A stretch of 64,000 nt of DNA from Megaleporinus macrocephalus (taxonomy: Eukaryota; Chordata; Actinopteri; Characiformes; Anostomidae), in NCBI GenBank assembly GCA_021613375.1, contig CM038716.1, forward strand, positions 17,801,524 through 17,865,523, in the 5' to 3' direction. Positions 48,300-59,365 of this stretch are shown here, in pieces (position 1 is the first letter of the stretch; every line of letters begins with the position of its first letter). Below the pieces are notes generated by a model, which did not search any database, was not told the DNA's origin, and saw nothing but the letters and a program-made list of their open reading frames with translations. The translations under genes and the position numbers were made by a program.

Positions 48300-49130
48300 G
48301 TGTTCATTTAATATAACCTTATCCATGTCATCAAGGAGGAAGGGACAGAAATCTGCAACAGATGGCCTTTAAATGGCTCGCGCTTCGCTGTTTACACAGT
48401 TAGTTTCGGAGCGAAAGACAGGAGAAGAGACTCCGCAGTCGAAATTTTTAACTTGCTGTGCTGACAAAATAAATTCTGAACATGGAGTTTAACAAATATG
48501 TGATGAGTGAGCGAAAACAGTGCTCCCCCCTGATAGTATGCCGTCAATCTCTGTAGAGGGAATATTCTAAACTCATCCAGATGCAACCAGGGCAAATGCA
48601 ATGAGCTCATGCTGTCTGCAAAGCACAAAACAAACAAGCAAACAACAAAAAACAATGCTTATTTATTGCCATATTTGTAGTCAGTGTAGGAAAAAGAGAT
48701 TTCAAAAATAAAACAGGACACGTCTTTATCTCACAAATCCATTCCTATCGGACAAAAAACAACGTGACAGTTTGGTATGTTTTTCAAATGTAGTGTCATG
48801 ATCCCTAGATCCTTTTTCATGGATAAAAAGTGGGGTCCGAGGAAGGAACTATAAGGGAAATTAACATGATTGAAAACATGTTTTGAAAGCTGGCTTGATA
48901 AAAGACTTTGAAGTTGCTGTCGAGCGTGGTGCCGCGCTGCGTATGACTCAGTGAATCCCATAAGCTGCTGTACTATCTCTAACGTCCAGACTGGCTTTGC
49001 TTTAATCAGGCCTGCGTGCTGACTGTGTTTTATCCAGCTGAGGCGCCAGAGTCGCTGCTCACTACCAAACAAGCAAACACAAACAGAGCGGAGGGTAAAC
49101 AGCATGGTGGGGGAGTGACACCGGGGTGAC
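48300..49130. other. Candidate conserved non-coding element cluster
   Basis: Two complex parts stand out. One is at 48360-48600 (gctcgcgcttcgctgtttac; ttcggagcgaaagac). The other is at 48920-49070 (ccgcgctgcgtatgactcag with an AP-1-type TGACTCA word; gctttgctttaatcaggcct). Both are CpG-containing and non-repetitive. The minus-strand frame that starts at 49537 runs through here but draws over half its length from the neighbouring purine tract. Confidence 0.4.
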
Positions 49131-49139
49131 AGACGGATA

Positions 49140-49810
49140 CCACACAGGAGAGAGAGAGAGAGAAAGAAACTGAGAAGAAGGGAGAGGAGACAACAGAAAG
49201 AGAGAGAAGAGGAAGGGGGCGACGGAACGAGCGAGAATGAGGAGAAAAAGATGAAGGGAGATGGAGTAAGGGAGAGATTAAAAAATGGGGGAAAAGGGAA
49301 AAAAGAGAAAGAAGAAAGAAACGGAGAAAGAAGCAATAGAGAGGGGGAGTAAGAGAGAGAAACTGAGAAATATATAAATAAATATATACCTATAGTTGGA
49401 AGAAAAGAGGGAGAGAAATGAGAGAGAGAGACTGAGATATGGAAAGAGAAAAAAACATAGTGAGATATAGGGAGACAGCGAGAGATGGAGAAGACAGAAA
49501 GACTTAAGAAGAAGAAAAGAAAGGGATGGCACAACAAGTAGGGAAAAAGGGAGAAAGAGAAAGAAAGGTGGAGAGATTAAAAATGGGGAAAAGATGGAGA
49601 GAAAGCAAAAACAGGAAAAGTAAGAAAGAAGGAAAGACAGAAGTGCAGAAGAGAATAAAAATAAAAAATAGATATAGATGAAAAAAGAGAGGAAGAGAGA
49701 GAAGGGGGAAAAAACTTTGGGGGATATATTGGGAGAGGGAGGGGACAGACTATGGAGGAAGTGAGAGAGGGAGGGGAAGAGGGAGGTTGGGAAAGAGAGA
49801 AAGATAGACA
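49140..49810. repeat. Polypurine tract of about 670 bp
   Basis: The plus strand is almost entirely A and G, with short (GA)n, GGGA and GAAA runs and a small AT-rich break at about 49370-49394. It closely resembles the tract at 37.4-38.1 kb. The Ser/Leu/Phe-rich minus-strand frames here (268, 84 and 79 codons) are translations of the pyrimidine strand and not genes. Confidence 0.85.
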
Positions 49811-50400
49811 GCTCACCTGCTAAAATGTAGAGTCGATTTTAAGCTGGTGTGATTGAAAACATTTGCAAATGAGAGGAAGTCTATATCACCTTGTAATTGA
49901 AGTGGAAAATCTGGCTGAGCCGGAGGGAGGGTTCGGAAGGGCTGCTGTAGACAGGATGTGACTGGAGTTGGACAGAGTTGGGGAGGAGTACATGTAGCAG
50001 CCACATAAGAGCAGTCAGTCATTCAGAGAGAGAGAGTGAGACTCTAGGACGGCTATAAAGTGGTAAAGCAAGGTAAGCAGCTATAGAACAATGATCCGTC
50101 TCTCTTTGCTATAGCAATATGAGACAGGGAATCAACCGGAATGATGATGAATACAAAAGACAGAAGAGTTGAAAGACGAGACGCAGAAAAAGCAAAAAAA
50201 AAAAGGAGACAATCAGATAAAGGCGCTGCAGCACAGAGGGACATGGTCGTGCACGGCCCTGGGCTAAGAGCAAGAGCAATGGCCTCTCTCCCCTCTCTGA
50301 GGCGTTCCTATAGAACGTGCAAGGACTTCATTATTATAAGCCGCGTGGAGCCCGGACCGGTACGGTTAATGACTTGACATTAAAGCAGGATCAATGGAAA
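49811..50400. other. Unique block, possible regulatory DNA
   Basis: Balanced sequence follows the purine tract. 'cttcattattataagccgcg' and 'ggaccggtacggttaatgac' near 50327-50373 combine CpG and homeodomain-like cores. No gene is supported. Confidence 0.3.
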
Positions 50401-50639
50401 GACTCACAAGGTCTAAGAAAGTATACTTAATGAAAAGGGATTACTTCACTAAGATTACAGTCCCTCTTGCATCATGCCTTTCTATCAGGAGTGAGAAAAC
50501 ATAGCTTTGCATGCTGTTCTCCTAATATTGCTCTCAATGCGGGCACTAAACCCAACACTGTAGCTAACAAGCCACTTATGCACTTGCATTAAAGGCTCCA
50601 TATCCTGACAATATTTCATTTTTTACCTTAAAGGAGATG
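50401..50639. other. Gene-free spacer
   Basis: AT-rich unique sequence; nothing recognised. Confidence 0.5.
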
Positions 50640-50870
50640 ATGCAACCTGACTAATCCATTATCTAAACAACAGGGGGCAACACATCACCAGCAAAAGCAT
50701 AATACCTCATCTTCTCTTTTCAATTCCACATCAGCATCAAGCTTCAACCCTTATCTCTCTAAGAGTTGCCTCTAGTTGTGAAAAGCAAAGCACATTTTTT
50801 CCTTTATGGATATCACTTCTGTTGTTTGCTGCTGAACATGGATTCTTGCCAGGAGTGGGCTGTGGTGGTC
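50640..50870. repeat. Interspersed repeat copy A
   Basis: 'tctaaacaacagggggcaac' with 'acatcaccagcaaaag' at 50661-50697 aligns with 'tctaaacaaatagggggcaa' and 'cactgcaccagaaag' near 53698. 'caacctg' lies upstream and 'ttgctgctg' downstream in both. The shared order of words shows two copies of one diverged repeat 3 kb apart. Confidence 0.6.
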
Positions 50871-52379
50871 TAACCTCTGTAGTTATCTCTGCAACACAGT
50901 GCACAGATGTTTTTAATTGTAGTTAATTTTGCTAGGTTTTAATCTAAATATTTTTATTTTTGAGGTCTACATATAATATTTGTGTGGCCTATCTCTTATC
51001 TCTTTATTTCTTAAAACTAAACAGGGTATTTTGGTAACTGGATCTTTAAGACGGATATCTAAGGATTATACACATATTAACAAGAACTCAAATGAACATA
51101 AACCCATAAACCAATGCAACACTTACTTACAATGCATGCACCTAGTTTTGAAAACAACAATAATTAAAATCGGACACCCTAAACATAAAAAGGTAAAGAA
51201 CCCAACACTGCTCTGCCATGAAGAGTGTGTGAAAAGTTAACGGACCATTTCTATATTATCATTGACGACTTTCTGCGTGTAAGTAGATGCAAGTAGATGG
51301 TTCGCAGATCACTGCCAACAACAGCACAGTTATTTTTTACTCATAATGATATTTTTTATTTGTGTTTCATTTGTCTATGGGCATCCTCTATGTGGTACAT
51401 ATTTAGCAAGTTTAAAGTTATTTTTGCTGTTCAAACCCAATTTAAGACAGCTCACAGATTTACAGGGGAGCCTAATGGCTTGCACTCCTGGGCACATGGT
51501 CATACAACCCACAGGATCATCTGGGGCCCTAATGCACTGTGTTTTATGGCATCACAAAAACAATTTCTTGCTCCTTAGTTTCCATATATGTAATGTATGG
51601 ATTGGGGAGTAAATTGAACGTTTTGAAATTCTCACAACATTGTATGACTTTTTTAAGTCTACAAAAGCCGATGTTAACTAATCACTGATTACGTCATGAA
51701 TAAAACCACAGTAGAAAGGAAATGCTTTGCAACAAGCCACTTTAAAAATCTGTCTTTGTGCGCAAAACAACACAGGTCAGTAGAGCCCAATGTACCCCTT
51801 CCAACAAGCCCTGGATCACCTTGGTAGCCATCTGAAAACCAGAGATACAGACCCCAGAATCTCAATAATTTGTGTCCAGCTTATGTGCACCCTAGGTTTC
51901 CTCACCAAGATGCTCGCATGTGGTGGATGTCTGAAAAGCGAGAAAAATTTAGAGTGCCATAACTCTCAAAAATAAAAGTAACCAAATTGAAGGTTTACAG
52001 GATTGCCCCCTCTCCAAAACCACATGACTTTTTGTTGTAGTCTTTGGGGAACCAGAGGTAACGCTGTTCAATACCTGATCTTTGGAGCACTGTAGATCAG
52101 CAAAGACATTTTAAAATAAAATGTTCTTAGTGTCAGATCACGTGATGAGCCACTAGTAAACATCAAGCTCTGCAACCCCTATGCATACTACATCAAGCTC
52201 TTTTGTTTTATATTAAAAGTAAGGAGATTTTGGTTTTCCATTATATGGGCCCTTTACCGCATGCACTGCTGCTCTAATCTTTTAATCTTTGTCAAGATCA
52301 AGTAGCAGAATCATGCTTTTAAAGATGACTCTCTGGTTAAAGACTATGACAAAATGCGTTGGGATGGCTTTTTAACCAT
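50871..52379. other. Gene-free stretch
   Basis: No gene is supported. Two overlapping frames at 51297-51612 have no recognisable domain. 'atatgggccctttacc' near 52243 resembles the end of the repeat at 55 kb but is too short to call. Confidence 0.45.
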
Positions 52380-52790
52380 TTTTGCATAGCCATGTCTCAA
52401 TGAAGGTTTTTTGAATCTCAGAAGAGCGCTTTGTGAACCCTCATCCCGGACACTCGATACCCGTCTCGGCAGCATTTTTTATGCATTTAAAAGGTCTGAG
52501 ATTCGGTTTTGTGAAACAAAATGCTCGGAGTCATTTGTGCATCCATGGCCACTTTATGTGTGGGGGCTGTTTGTGACCGTGGCAATTGCTACCTGGGCAA
52601 TGTGCAGGTCAAAGCAGCAGTGGAGAGGTCTCCTCCCGGCAGGTTGCCTGTCAGCACTGATCTGTTCTGTAAGAGCCATAATGACTGTACAAGCCGCTCT
52701 GTTAGTCAGCTCCTCCTAATCAGTCAGTACTGTGCTATGGTCTTCTACCATTTTCTGCCTAACTTCACCCAGAAGTGATGCCCTATAGCT
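52380..52790 (+). other. Complex block with two overlapping plus-strand frames
   Basis: Frames of 102 codons (52411-52719) and 85 codons (52521-52778) overlap in different phases. The second begins with a hydrophobic leader-like stretch (MLGVICASMATLCVGAV) and then a cysteine-rich part (CDRGNCYLGN, CKSHNDC). I could not match it to a family. An AG at 52416-52417 follows a T-rich stretch, and GTAAGAG at 52669 is donor-like. The choices are an unrecognised exon, a conserved non-coding element or chance; I lean to a non-coding element. Confidence 0.25.
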
Positions 52791-53570
52791 TCTAATATGC
52801 CCCCCCCCGTGTATTTGAGTGTATGTGTCTGTTTTTTACAGTACTCTCTATACTCTAAATCACATCTGTTGAATAATTTATCCTCTCCAAATCTGGGCCA
52901 CGAGACTGATTAGTATGCGAAGCAGGTGCTACTGGCACGCGTAGGTTTGGAGGAAAAGGCTGTTTCTTTGTAACGAAGATTCAGAAGTATGGCAATAGTG
53001 AAATGAGGTGAGATAGAGGGCGGGCTGTGGCTGGCCATGCAGGTCTGCCCTGGGCCAGGCGCGCTCCAGTTCTAAATGATTCATCACAAATTTACACCTC
53101 ACTCTATTCAGCAGGCATGCTGCGTATCCCCCCGCTTTGGCCTGTAGAAGTACAACCAGAGATTAACACTGCTCCCCAAAACGGGCTACTAAGATATCAG
53201 GGATGACATTTAGATAAAATAAATGCTTTTCGATCATAGGGCCAGTTCAAAAATGCCCCATGCAAAACAGTAGCTGGTTTCATATCAGTGCATCACTCTC
53301 AAAGTAGCTGTGTTAAAATGAACATGTAGTGATATTTGTTTCTTACAAGTGGCAAAAAACATAACGTATCAATACCTGAAGATATTAGATATACAATGTG
53401 TATCATGATTTTTGGTGTTTCTAAGTTGGTGGAGTAGACAACAGGCATCAAAATGCTATGAAAAAATTTCAGTGCCAGCTTAGTAAGTAAACATTAATCA
53501 GCTATTTGTTGCTATGAAGTTTGTGAAGTTACTATACATTAATTTTTCATGACACACTGACAGGTGCTTT
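52791..53570. other. Gene-free stretch with possible regulatory core
   Basis: The part at 53020-53170 is complex and GC-mixed (ggccaggcgcgctccagttc; tctaaatgattcatcacaaa). The rest is AT-rich. A C8 run lies at about 52801. Confidence 0.35.
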
Positions 53571-53910
53571 CTGGGTAAATTATAGTCCACTAAAAGTACA
53601 ACATGGTCACATTCACCTTCCCAGGAGCAGGTTACATAATCCCTACCTTTTCATTTAAATGAGCATTTTCTAAGAAGCAACCTGTCGAATTCATACTCTA
53701 AACAAATAGGGGGCAACACTGCACCAGAAAGTTGTGTTGCCCACCTTTATCATAAGAAACAAGGACATGCACAGCTTCCCTTACTCCTTACTAGTTTAGA
53801 AGAAACCCAAGTTCAGCATCAAATGTCATACCTTTACTTGCCATTTTTCACATTTGTTTTGCTTCTATTCAGTTTTTTTTGCTGCTGGTTTAGCATCAAC
53901 ACAGCTAATC
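53571..53910. repeat. Interspersed repeat copy B
   Basis: This is the partner of the copy at 50.64 kb, sharing 'caacctg', 'tctaaacaa', 'agggggcaacac' and 'caccag' in the same order. The copies have drifted, and the ends are not defined. The class is unknown. Confidence 0.55.
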
Positions 53911-54014
53911 AATTTTGCAATCAATTTATCACAGTGATGTTAATATATGGTTATGTCACCCACTCCTGACAGGCAGTTTTAAGATGTTTAATACAGCAGT
54001 GTGTTGTAATGGCA

Positions 54015-54104
54015 CTGTCTATATCAGAGATATATCAGAGCTGTCTATATGAGAGATATATCAGATCTGTCTATATCAGAGACATATATCAGAGATATAG
54101 ACAG
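54015..54104. repeat. Three 26-bp tandem units ending in a palindrome
   Basis: Units of the form CTGTCTATATCAGAGATATA plus TCAGAG start at 54015, 54041 and 54067. The third is extended so that CTGTCTATATC (54067-54077) faces its exact reverse complement GATATAGACAG (54094-54104), giving an 11-bp stem. It is non-coding. Confidence 0.85.
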
Positions 54105-54399
54105 AGCTGTTTTCTTGTGGCCTGAAACGAAATGTGTAGTGCTAGCACAAAATTACACTGTAAATTAACATGCACTGAAGTACTGTATGCGAGTCATCAA
54201 TGCAGCACACACATACTGCAGCACGTCATTTCAAAACCTGGCAAAATCCATCTTCACAAGCACGGCAAAACAAAAAAACAGAAATACACAAAACAAAAGC
54301 AACCCCCTTTGTTGCACTGCGGCAAAACCGTGTTTCAGTGCCATCTTTGTTAGCAATGTAGTGGTTTTATGACGAAACGGCAGTATGCCAAAGGTACAC
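54105..54399. other. Gene-free spacer
   Basis: Unique sequence; two short overlapping frames without recognisable domains. Confidence 0.5.
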
Positions 54400-54640
54400 C
54401 CTTAGGCAGTAGACATTCAAATGTGTAGCCATTGATTAGGGCTGAAATGAAAAGCTTACTGGGAGTTGAACCAGCGTCAGCATGAATTACAGACATTTGC
54501 TAGAGATGCTGGTAATTAGCAAATGAGGTGCCCACAGCGTTCTGTCTCTGACTAGATCAGTCCTTCTACAACAGCTTCATAAAGAGGGATGCCACACTAA
54601 TTACAAACCACGTGAACTGTAAAAAGACAAAAGGACAGGT
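54400..54640. other. Candidate conserved non-coding element
   Basis: 'gatgctggtaattagcaaat' followed by 'gaggtgcccacagcgttctg' near 54507 has homeodomain-like cores in complex sequence. Judged by texture only. Confidence 0.35.
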
Positions 54641-54955
54641 AACACGTTTTCATCTGGCGTCAGGGCCTGTGCTCAAAAGAAGTGTATTAAACAGGAAAAA
54701 CACAATTTGTTCATTTCTTTCCTTTTTAAGAAGGTCTATTATCCTTTTCCATTTCCTGTCTTCCTGTTAGTGTGTTATATAACTTTTTGTGCATATAAAC
54801 GTCTGCATTTTATAAAGCTCATAAAATACATGCCAGAGGGAGAAACTGTCTCCCACAGAAGCCGCTTTTCACACCAAGTGGATGGTGACGCAATTTTGTA
54901 ACACAATTCTTATTGCCCACCTTCTGCCAATCTAAAAAAAAAAAAAATCAGTCTA
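54641..54955. other. Gene-free spacer
   Basis: AT-rich unique sequence with a poly-A of about 13 near 54934. Confidence 0.5.
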
Positions 54956-55290
54956 TCTTGCAAAGATTGATCAGGTCTAAATACTTGTTTTACCTGACTT
55001 TGAGGATTGGACCCAAACTGATACAGCAGCACCGACACCACAGTCACAGCACTGTCTGGTGGTTGGCCAGTCAGAACGGAGTGGGCAAGCTAACCAATCA
55101 GAAAACACTGAAACACTGATGGGCGGGGCTTAAAGACACAGCAGCTCTAACAGCGTTTTAGAAGAAGGGTGTAAACAGATGCACAGTATAAGAAATATAT
55201 TGTGTTTTGAAAAAAAAGCATGTAGATCTCTTCTAATAGAACCCAAAAATAAAATTATGAGCACTGACAATGAGCACAATAGGTAAACAT
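54956..55290. repeat. Probable teleost interspersed repeat
   Basis: 'gtggttggccagtcagaacg', 'aaccaatcagaaaacac' and 'gatgggcggggcttaaagac' lead to 'catgtagatctcttctaata', 'gaacccaaaaataaaatta' and 'gacaatgagcacaatag'. The last part matches a common fish repeat end ('catgtaaacatattctagta...acccaaaatacaa...gtaaatgagcataatatggg'). No coding sequence is present. Confidence 0.6.
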
Positions 55291-57100
55291 GCTAAAGCAA
55301 ACATTGTTAAAGTTCCAAAAAATGCCATTCACTGCAAGTGCAGTCTATATGTGGCTAATTCTAATTCTCTACCAGCACATTTTTAATTCAGTGTTTTTGT
55401 AAGTCATATTAGTGTATAGCTGTTTAATCCTCGCTCATTCACGTGGACATTATAAGGAGTGCCCAGTCCGTTCTGCTTTTCGACTGGGACACCATACAGA
55501 ACAGAGGTTATCAGTCAATGGCACAGTATCAGAAACAGCCTGTTTAATTGTAAGGGATAAAGAAAATGAACTGATTCTCTGTATAAAACTAGCCCAAATA
55601 CATAGACCTCCCCTTGTCACATACAATATATATAAGCTATAAGATATACTCAGATTAAAAATCTCACAGCCCCTTATTATACTGACTTACTAAATACACT
55701 TACTTATACTAGGTGTACTAGTTTAATACGTATATTGACATAAGTAAGTGTATATATAATTTTAACATGTTAAGTTCTTCCATTCATCATTTACTGTGTC
55801 GAGCTGTTTATCTAGTCCACATAGTGATCCTTTTTTAGATCTCCACTTCTATCTTGCACCTGTACTGTTTATCTCCTTTTAATTTGCCTTTCCTTTGTAC
55901 AGCTACCCTTGGTGTCTTGAAAAGCTCTAAACAAAACTTTTAAACACACTGGCCTATAAATATACAGTAAATACATTGGTCTATAAATAAAAATATTGTT
56001 TTAATTATATACTGCCTACAAAGATATTCTCAAAGGTAAAACCTCCAGTCCTACTTCTTATTTCTTTGACGTGCTCCGTACCACATTACACACAAAGAAA
56101 GGATATGCAGATTTCTGCTATGACTTACAAAGGGCGCGTATGGAGCTGCACTCATCAGGCCAGTGATGGACAGCTCCTCAAACGGCGCTGTAATCAGCCC
56201 CAGCATATGCAGTGATGGAGAGCCGTCTGGGGCTGATTGCTCTACGTATGTCCCGATATCACTGCTACAGCTCTGACAGTGACTGTAGACCGAACAAACA
56301 ACGGAACAATAGGCCCCTTCCCTCATCTAAATACAAGTAAATAGAATTAACATCACTGTGACATCTATTAAACCCCTTTTAATTAAAATCCAGGTATTAA
56401 ACATCTGTGGTCTCCTCGTCTGTCGGCTGCCGCCTCTGTCTTACTGCACCTTCAGAAGCTCTCCCAATAAGAAAAGGAATTTATTCATCCACTCCCTCCC
56501 TCCACAAATCCCCCCCGTATTCTTTACATGCTCCATATGGCAGCGGCTTGTTTAGCCCGACTATTTTTAGCTCTTCAGACTCTTCAGCTGGAAAAAAGAG
56601 CTGCTGCCATTTGTGCAGACTCTTTTCTCTCCATTTTAATGCGCTTGTGTGTCTGTGTTTTCATTTTCGGCACGGTTATCAAATGTGACACGTGTACACA
56701 GTGTTTATAAAGCAATCCCTTGCATATCTTATCAGCTTTCCTTGTATGTACCCCTCTGCTCCCCGGTGAGCTTCAAAAGCTGCACCTCTAATCTTTAACA
56801 AATCTATTGGCGCGTCAGACATATCAGCACACCTCGCCACAGGCAGTTACTATCAAACAGCAGCAATGCAACAGGAGAGGGAAAGACTAGCGCTGCACAA
56901 AATGTCAATATTGGAAGATCAAATCATGTCCAGCTTGGGTCAGTTGGGACTTTGGAAAGAATAAGTCACCTCGCTCAACCAGTCAGCGCTATATCAGTTA
57001 AGATGGCTAACTTGATTAACAAAACAATTTACATCTACATAAAATGTATCTGTTAGTGTGTTCACTTTTGCTAATAAAGGTATTGGTGTATTCTACACCT
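55291..57100. other. Gene-free stretch with two regulatory-like parts
   Basis: No gene is supported. The part at 56400-56700 has overlapping short frames, and 56760-56880 is a complex part (ctattggcgcgtcagacata). 'cggcgctgtaatcagcccca' near 56183 is repeated as the near inverse 'ggggctgattgctctacg' at 56229. Confidence 0.4.
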
Positions 57101-57101
57101 G

Positions 57102-57690
57102 CAGTACTGTGTAAAAGTCAGAGACCACCCTTCATTTTTTAAACTTCCAGTCAAAACAGTCACTGTTCAATGCTCAAGTACAAGTTTGTTCAGTTTTAGT
57201 GTCAAATTTTTTGTATTTACCAGAATAAGACTTTCAACTAAATATAAAATAAACTTCATAGTAGGCCACCTTTTGCTTCTATTACATCTCCTAAATAATT
57301 CTATAAACATTGAGTGATGTTGAGGTCTGGACTCTTGGGTGGTCAGTCCATTGTTCTGAGAACAGCTTCTTAATTTGATTTGCACATTTTCTTTTCAATA
57401 TATTTTCTTTTCTCTGTAACAACAACGCCTTTCCTTTAAGATATTTAGCACTGAGTTGTCTTCTCACAGTCTCTCACAAGAGTGGAGGTCCATTTTCATC
57501 TCTTTCTCAAAGATGAAAGCTTTAAGTACTGTTTACCGGACAGTTTTTGTGGTCTACCAGGTCTTGGACACTTCACAAATTTTTCAAACTCACTTTTAAC
57601 AGTTTTGTGTATTCTCCTTTGGTTTTTCACTCCCTTATCCATAATTGTGGATTATCTTCTATATTTCAGAAATAATCCATAAAAATGAAT
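57102..57690 (-). pseudogene. Tc1-like transposon relic, N-terminal transposase remnant
   Basis: The left end CAGTACTGTGTAAAAGTC (57102-57119) matches the terminal repeat of the element at 36157. On the minus strand 57547-57567 encodes PRPGRPQ. This is the GRPRK-type hinge between the two DNA-binding helix-turn-helix parts of Tc1/mariner transposases, and it sits in a basic context (KFVKC before, KLSGKQY after). The catalytic DDE part is absent and the frame is short and broken. The right end appears truncated where the next element begins at about 57.7 kb. Confidence 0.75.
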
Positions 57691-57709
57691 TATTTGTATT
57701 TAATAGTAG

Positions 57710-58130
57710 TTTTGTCTGGACATTAAAAAGTTTGCAGACACCTGCTTTTTCAGTAGTTCTTCTGAAATCAAGTGTATTAAAAGGGAGTTTGTTTTGCCTT
57801 TGCTGCAGTAAGAACCTCCACTCTTTTGGGAAGGCTTTACACTACATGTTGGAAAATTGCTCTGCGGAGTTGCTTGCATTGTTCCTAATGTTAGATGATT
57901 CAATACACCATTTTAACTTATTGCAGATCTAATACATGGTCCTCCATCACTCCAGAGAGCACAGACCCACTGCTCCTCAGCCGAATGCTGTGGGATTTTG
58001 TACCCTTCTAGCAAACACTTGCAATTAGGAATGGTCTCCTTGGACTCATGAACAACGGCTCCATTGCTAACCATACTATTAGTAATCCTTTCCTATACAA
58101 CATATGTGTAAGACGATGTGTCAGGAAGGC
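57710..58130 (-). pseudogene. Internally deleted Tc1-like element
   Basis: The plus strand starts with 'tctggacattaaaaagtttg', a diverged form of the teleost Tc1 end 'tatggacaaaagtattggga'. On the minus strand 57798-57836 reads SLPKRVEVLTAAK, matching the conserved transposase C-terminus (SLPRRVEAVIAAKGG). LWSD at 57946-57957 matches the catalytic LWSDE region. The two are only about 110 bp apart, so most of the catalytic domain is deleted. The sequence also follows a known short non-autonomous fish element through 'tcatgaacaacggctcc'. It is inactive. Confidence 0.8.
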
Positions 58131-58499
58131 ATGACCAGGCACTTCTAGACATAGAGTGTATTTCAGTTTTGTTTGTCACTTATCTGAAAAAATGGACAAG
58201 GTAGCAGTGAAATGAGGTCACAGGCTGTCATCAAAGTGAGATATGAAGTTAAGGTTTAGCTGCTACAATTAGGACTGACAACAGGTCTCAGTTGTGCTAA
58301 TGCTAGGTCATGCACTCACACAATGGCAACCTTAAACTGTTTCACATCACATCTGCCTTCTACTCTGCTGGTACGGATTCAGGTGTAAATGCATTAGTCA
58401 TGTCCATCAACTTTACCCTCATGATAGTGGTCATCATGTGATTTGTGCATTATATTCTGTAAAACTGCTTGATTACTCTCCTCCGCTCTGCCTTAGGTG
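58131..58499. other. Gene-free spacer
   Basis: Unique sequence with no recognisable feature. Confidence 0.5.
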
Positions 58500-58740
58500 C
58501 CCTCTTTGTGCTTCAAAAGCCCGTTCAGCAAATAATAACAATTGACACAATTGGCTGTACTTCAAGACAGTCATAGGCCTCTTCTGCTTTTCCCAAGTGG
58601 CTAATAATGCGGTGACTGGTGGAGAAATGAGAGCGCTCCTCAGTGCAAATGTTTCATTCAGAGCTAGTCATCTATAACAGCTTGTTGTCAGTAATATTAC
58701 TGCCCTGAGGGAGAGCTATAATTTTAGATTTAAGGTGTGA
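58500..58740. other. Candidate conserved non-coding element
   Basis: 'aataacaattgacacaattg' and 'aagtggctaataatgcggtg' form a complex, non-repetitive block; the two CAATTG words lie 11 bp apart. The NK-type AAGTGG and homeodomain-like TAAT words suggest regulatory DNA by texture only. Confidence 0.35.
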
Positions 58741-59323
58741 TGAGGCACGGTGTCCTTTATTTCATCATTTACCCTTCATTACAGCAATTCCATGGCAATA
58801 ACGATTCTTAGGCTACTTAGGCACTGAACATAGCTAAATTCCAGTTCTATTAAAATTGCCCAAACTAAAATGACAAAAATTAGTTCCAGTCATTTGTCAA
58901 ATGCCTGTCAAGGGAAGTAAGCTGTGAAGGTAGCTGGGCCCTCTGTGTTTCCAAGTTTCAGCTTCAAAGTTGACTCATTCATCTCTGCTCGAATAATTAA
59001 AGCATCCATAGCTGTGATATATTTAGATTAGATATTTTCTTTATAGTGGTAGTGATATGAATCAGAGGTCGCAATGTATATATATATGCAAATATGGCCA
59101 TTTTATTAATCAAACCCACCAATGAAGTTTTACTTATACACCTTCTACACATGAGGTTTTATTTATAATGTGGATGATGTAAAAAAAAAACGCCTGGGAG
59201 TAATTACCTTAGCATAAAACTAGAGTAAAATAATGTCTCAGACATCAGGCAGGCATAAATTCATGAAAAAATCATAAATATTTAATGTGATAACTTTTTG
59301 TGAGGTGGAAGTCAGAGTTCTTA

Positions 59324-59324
<1 letters not shown>
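58741..59324. other. AT-rich gene-free stretch
   Basis: No feature was recognised apart from a short (TA)n run near 59076 and a poly-A near 59181. Confidence 0.5.

Positions 59325-59364
<40 letters not shown>
59325..59364. repeat. (CA)20 microsatellite
   Basis: An uninterrupted 40-bp CA dinucleotide run. Confidence 0.95.

Positions 59365-59365
<1 letters not shown>

Noticed and set aside
48731..49537. 268-codon minus-strand open frame
   Set aside because: Over half of it is a translated polypyrimidine strand (Ser/Leu/Phe/Pro only). It has no domain, and stop codons are rare in such sequence by composition.
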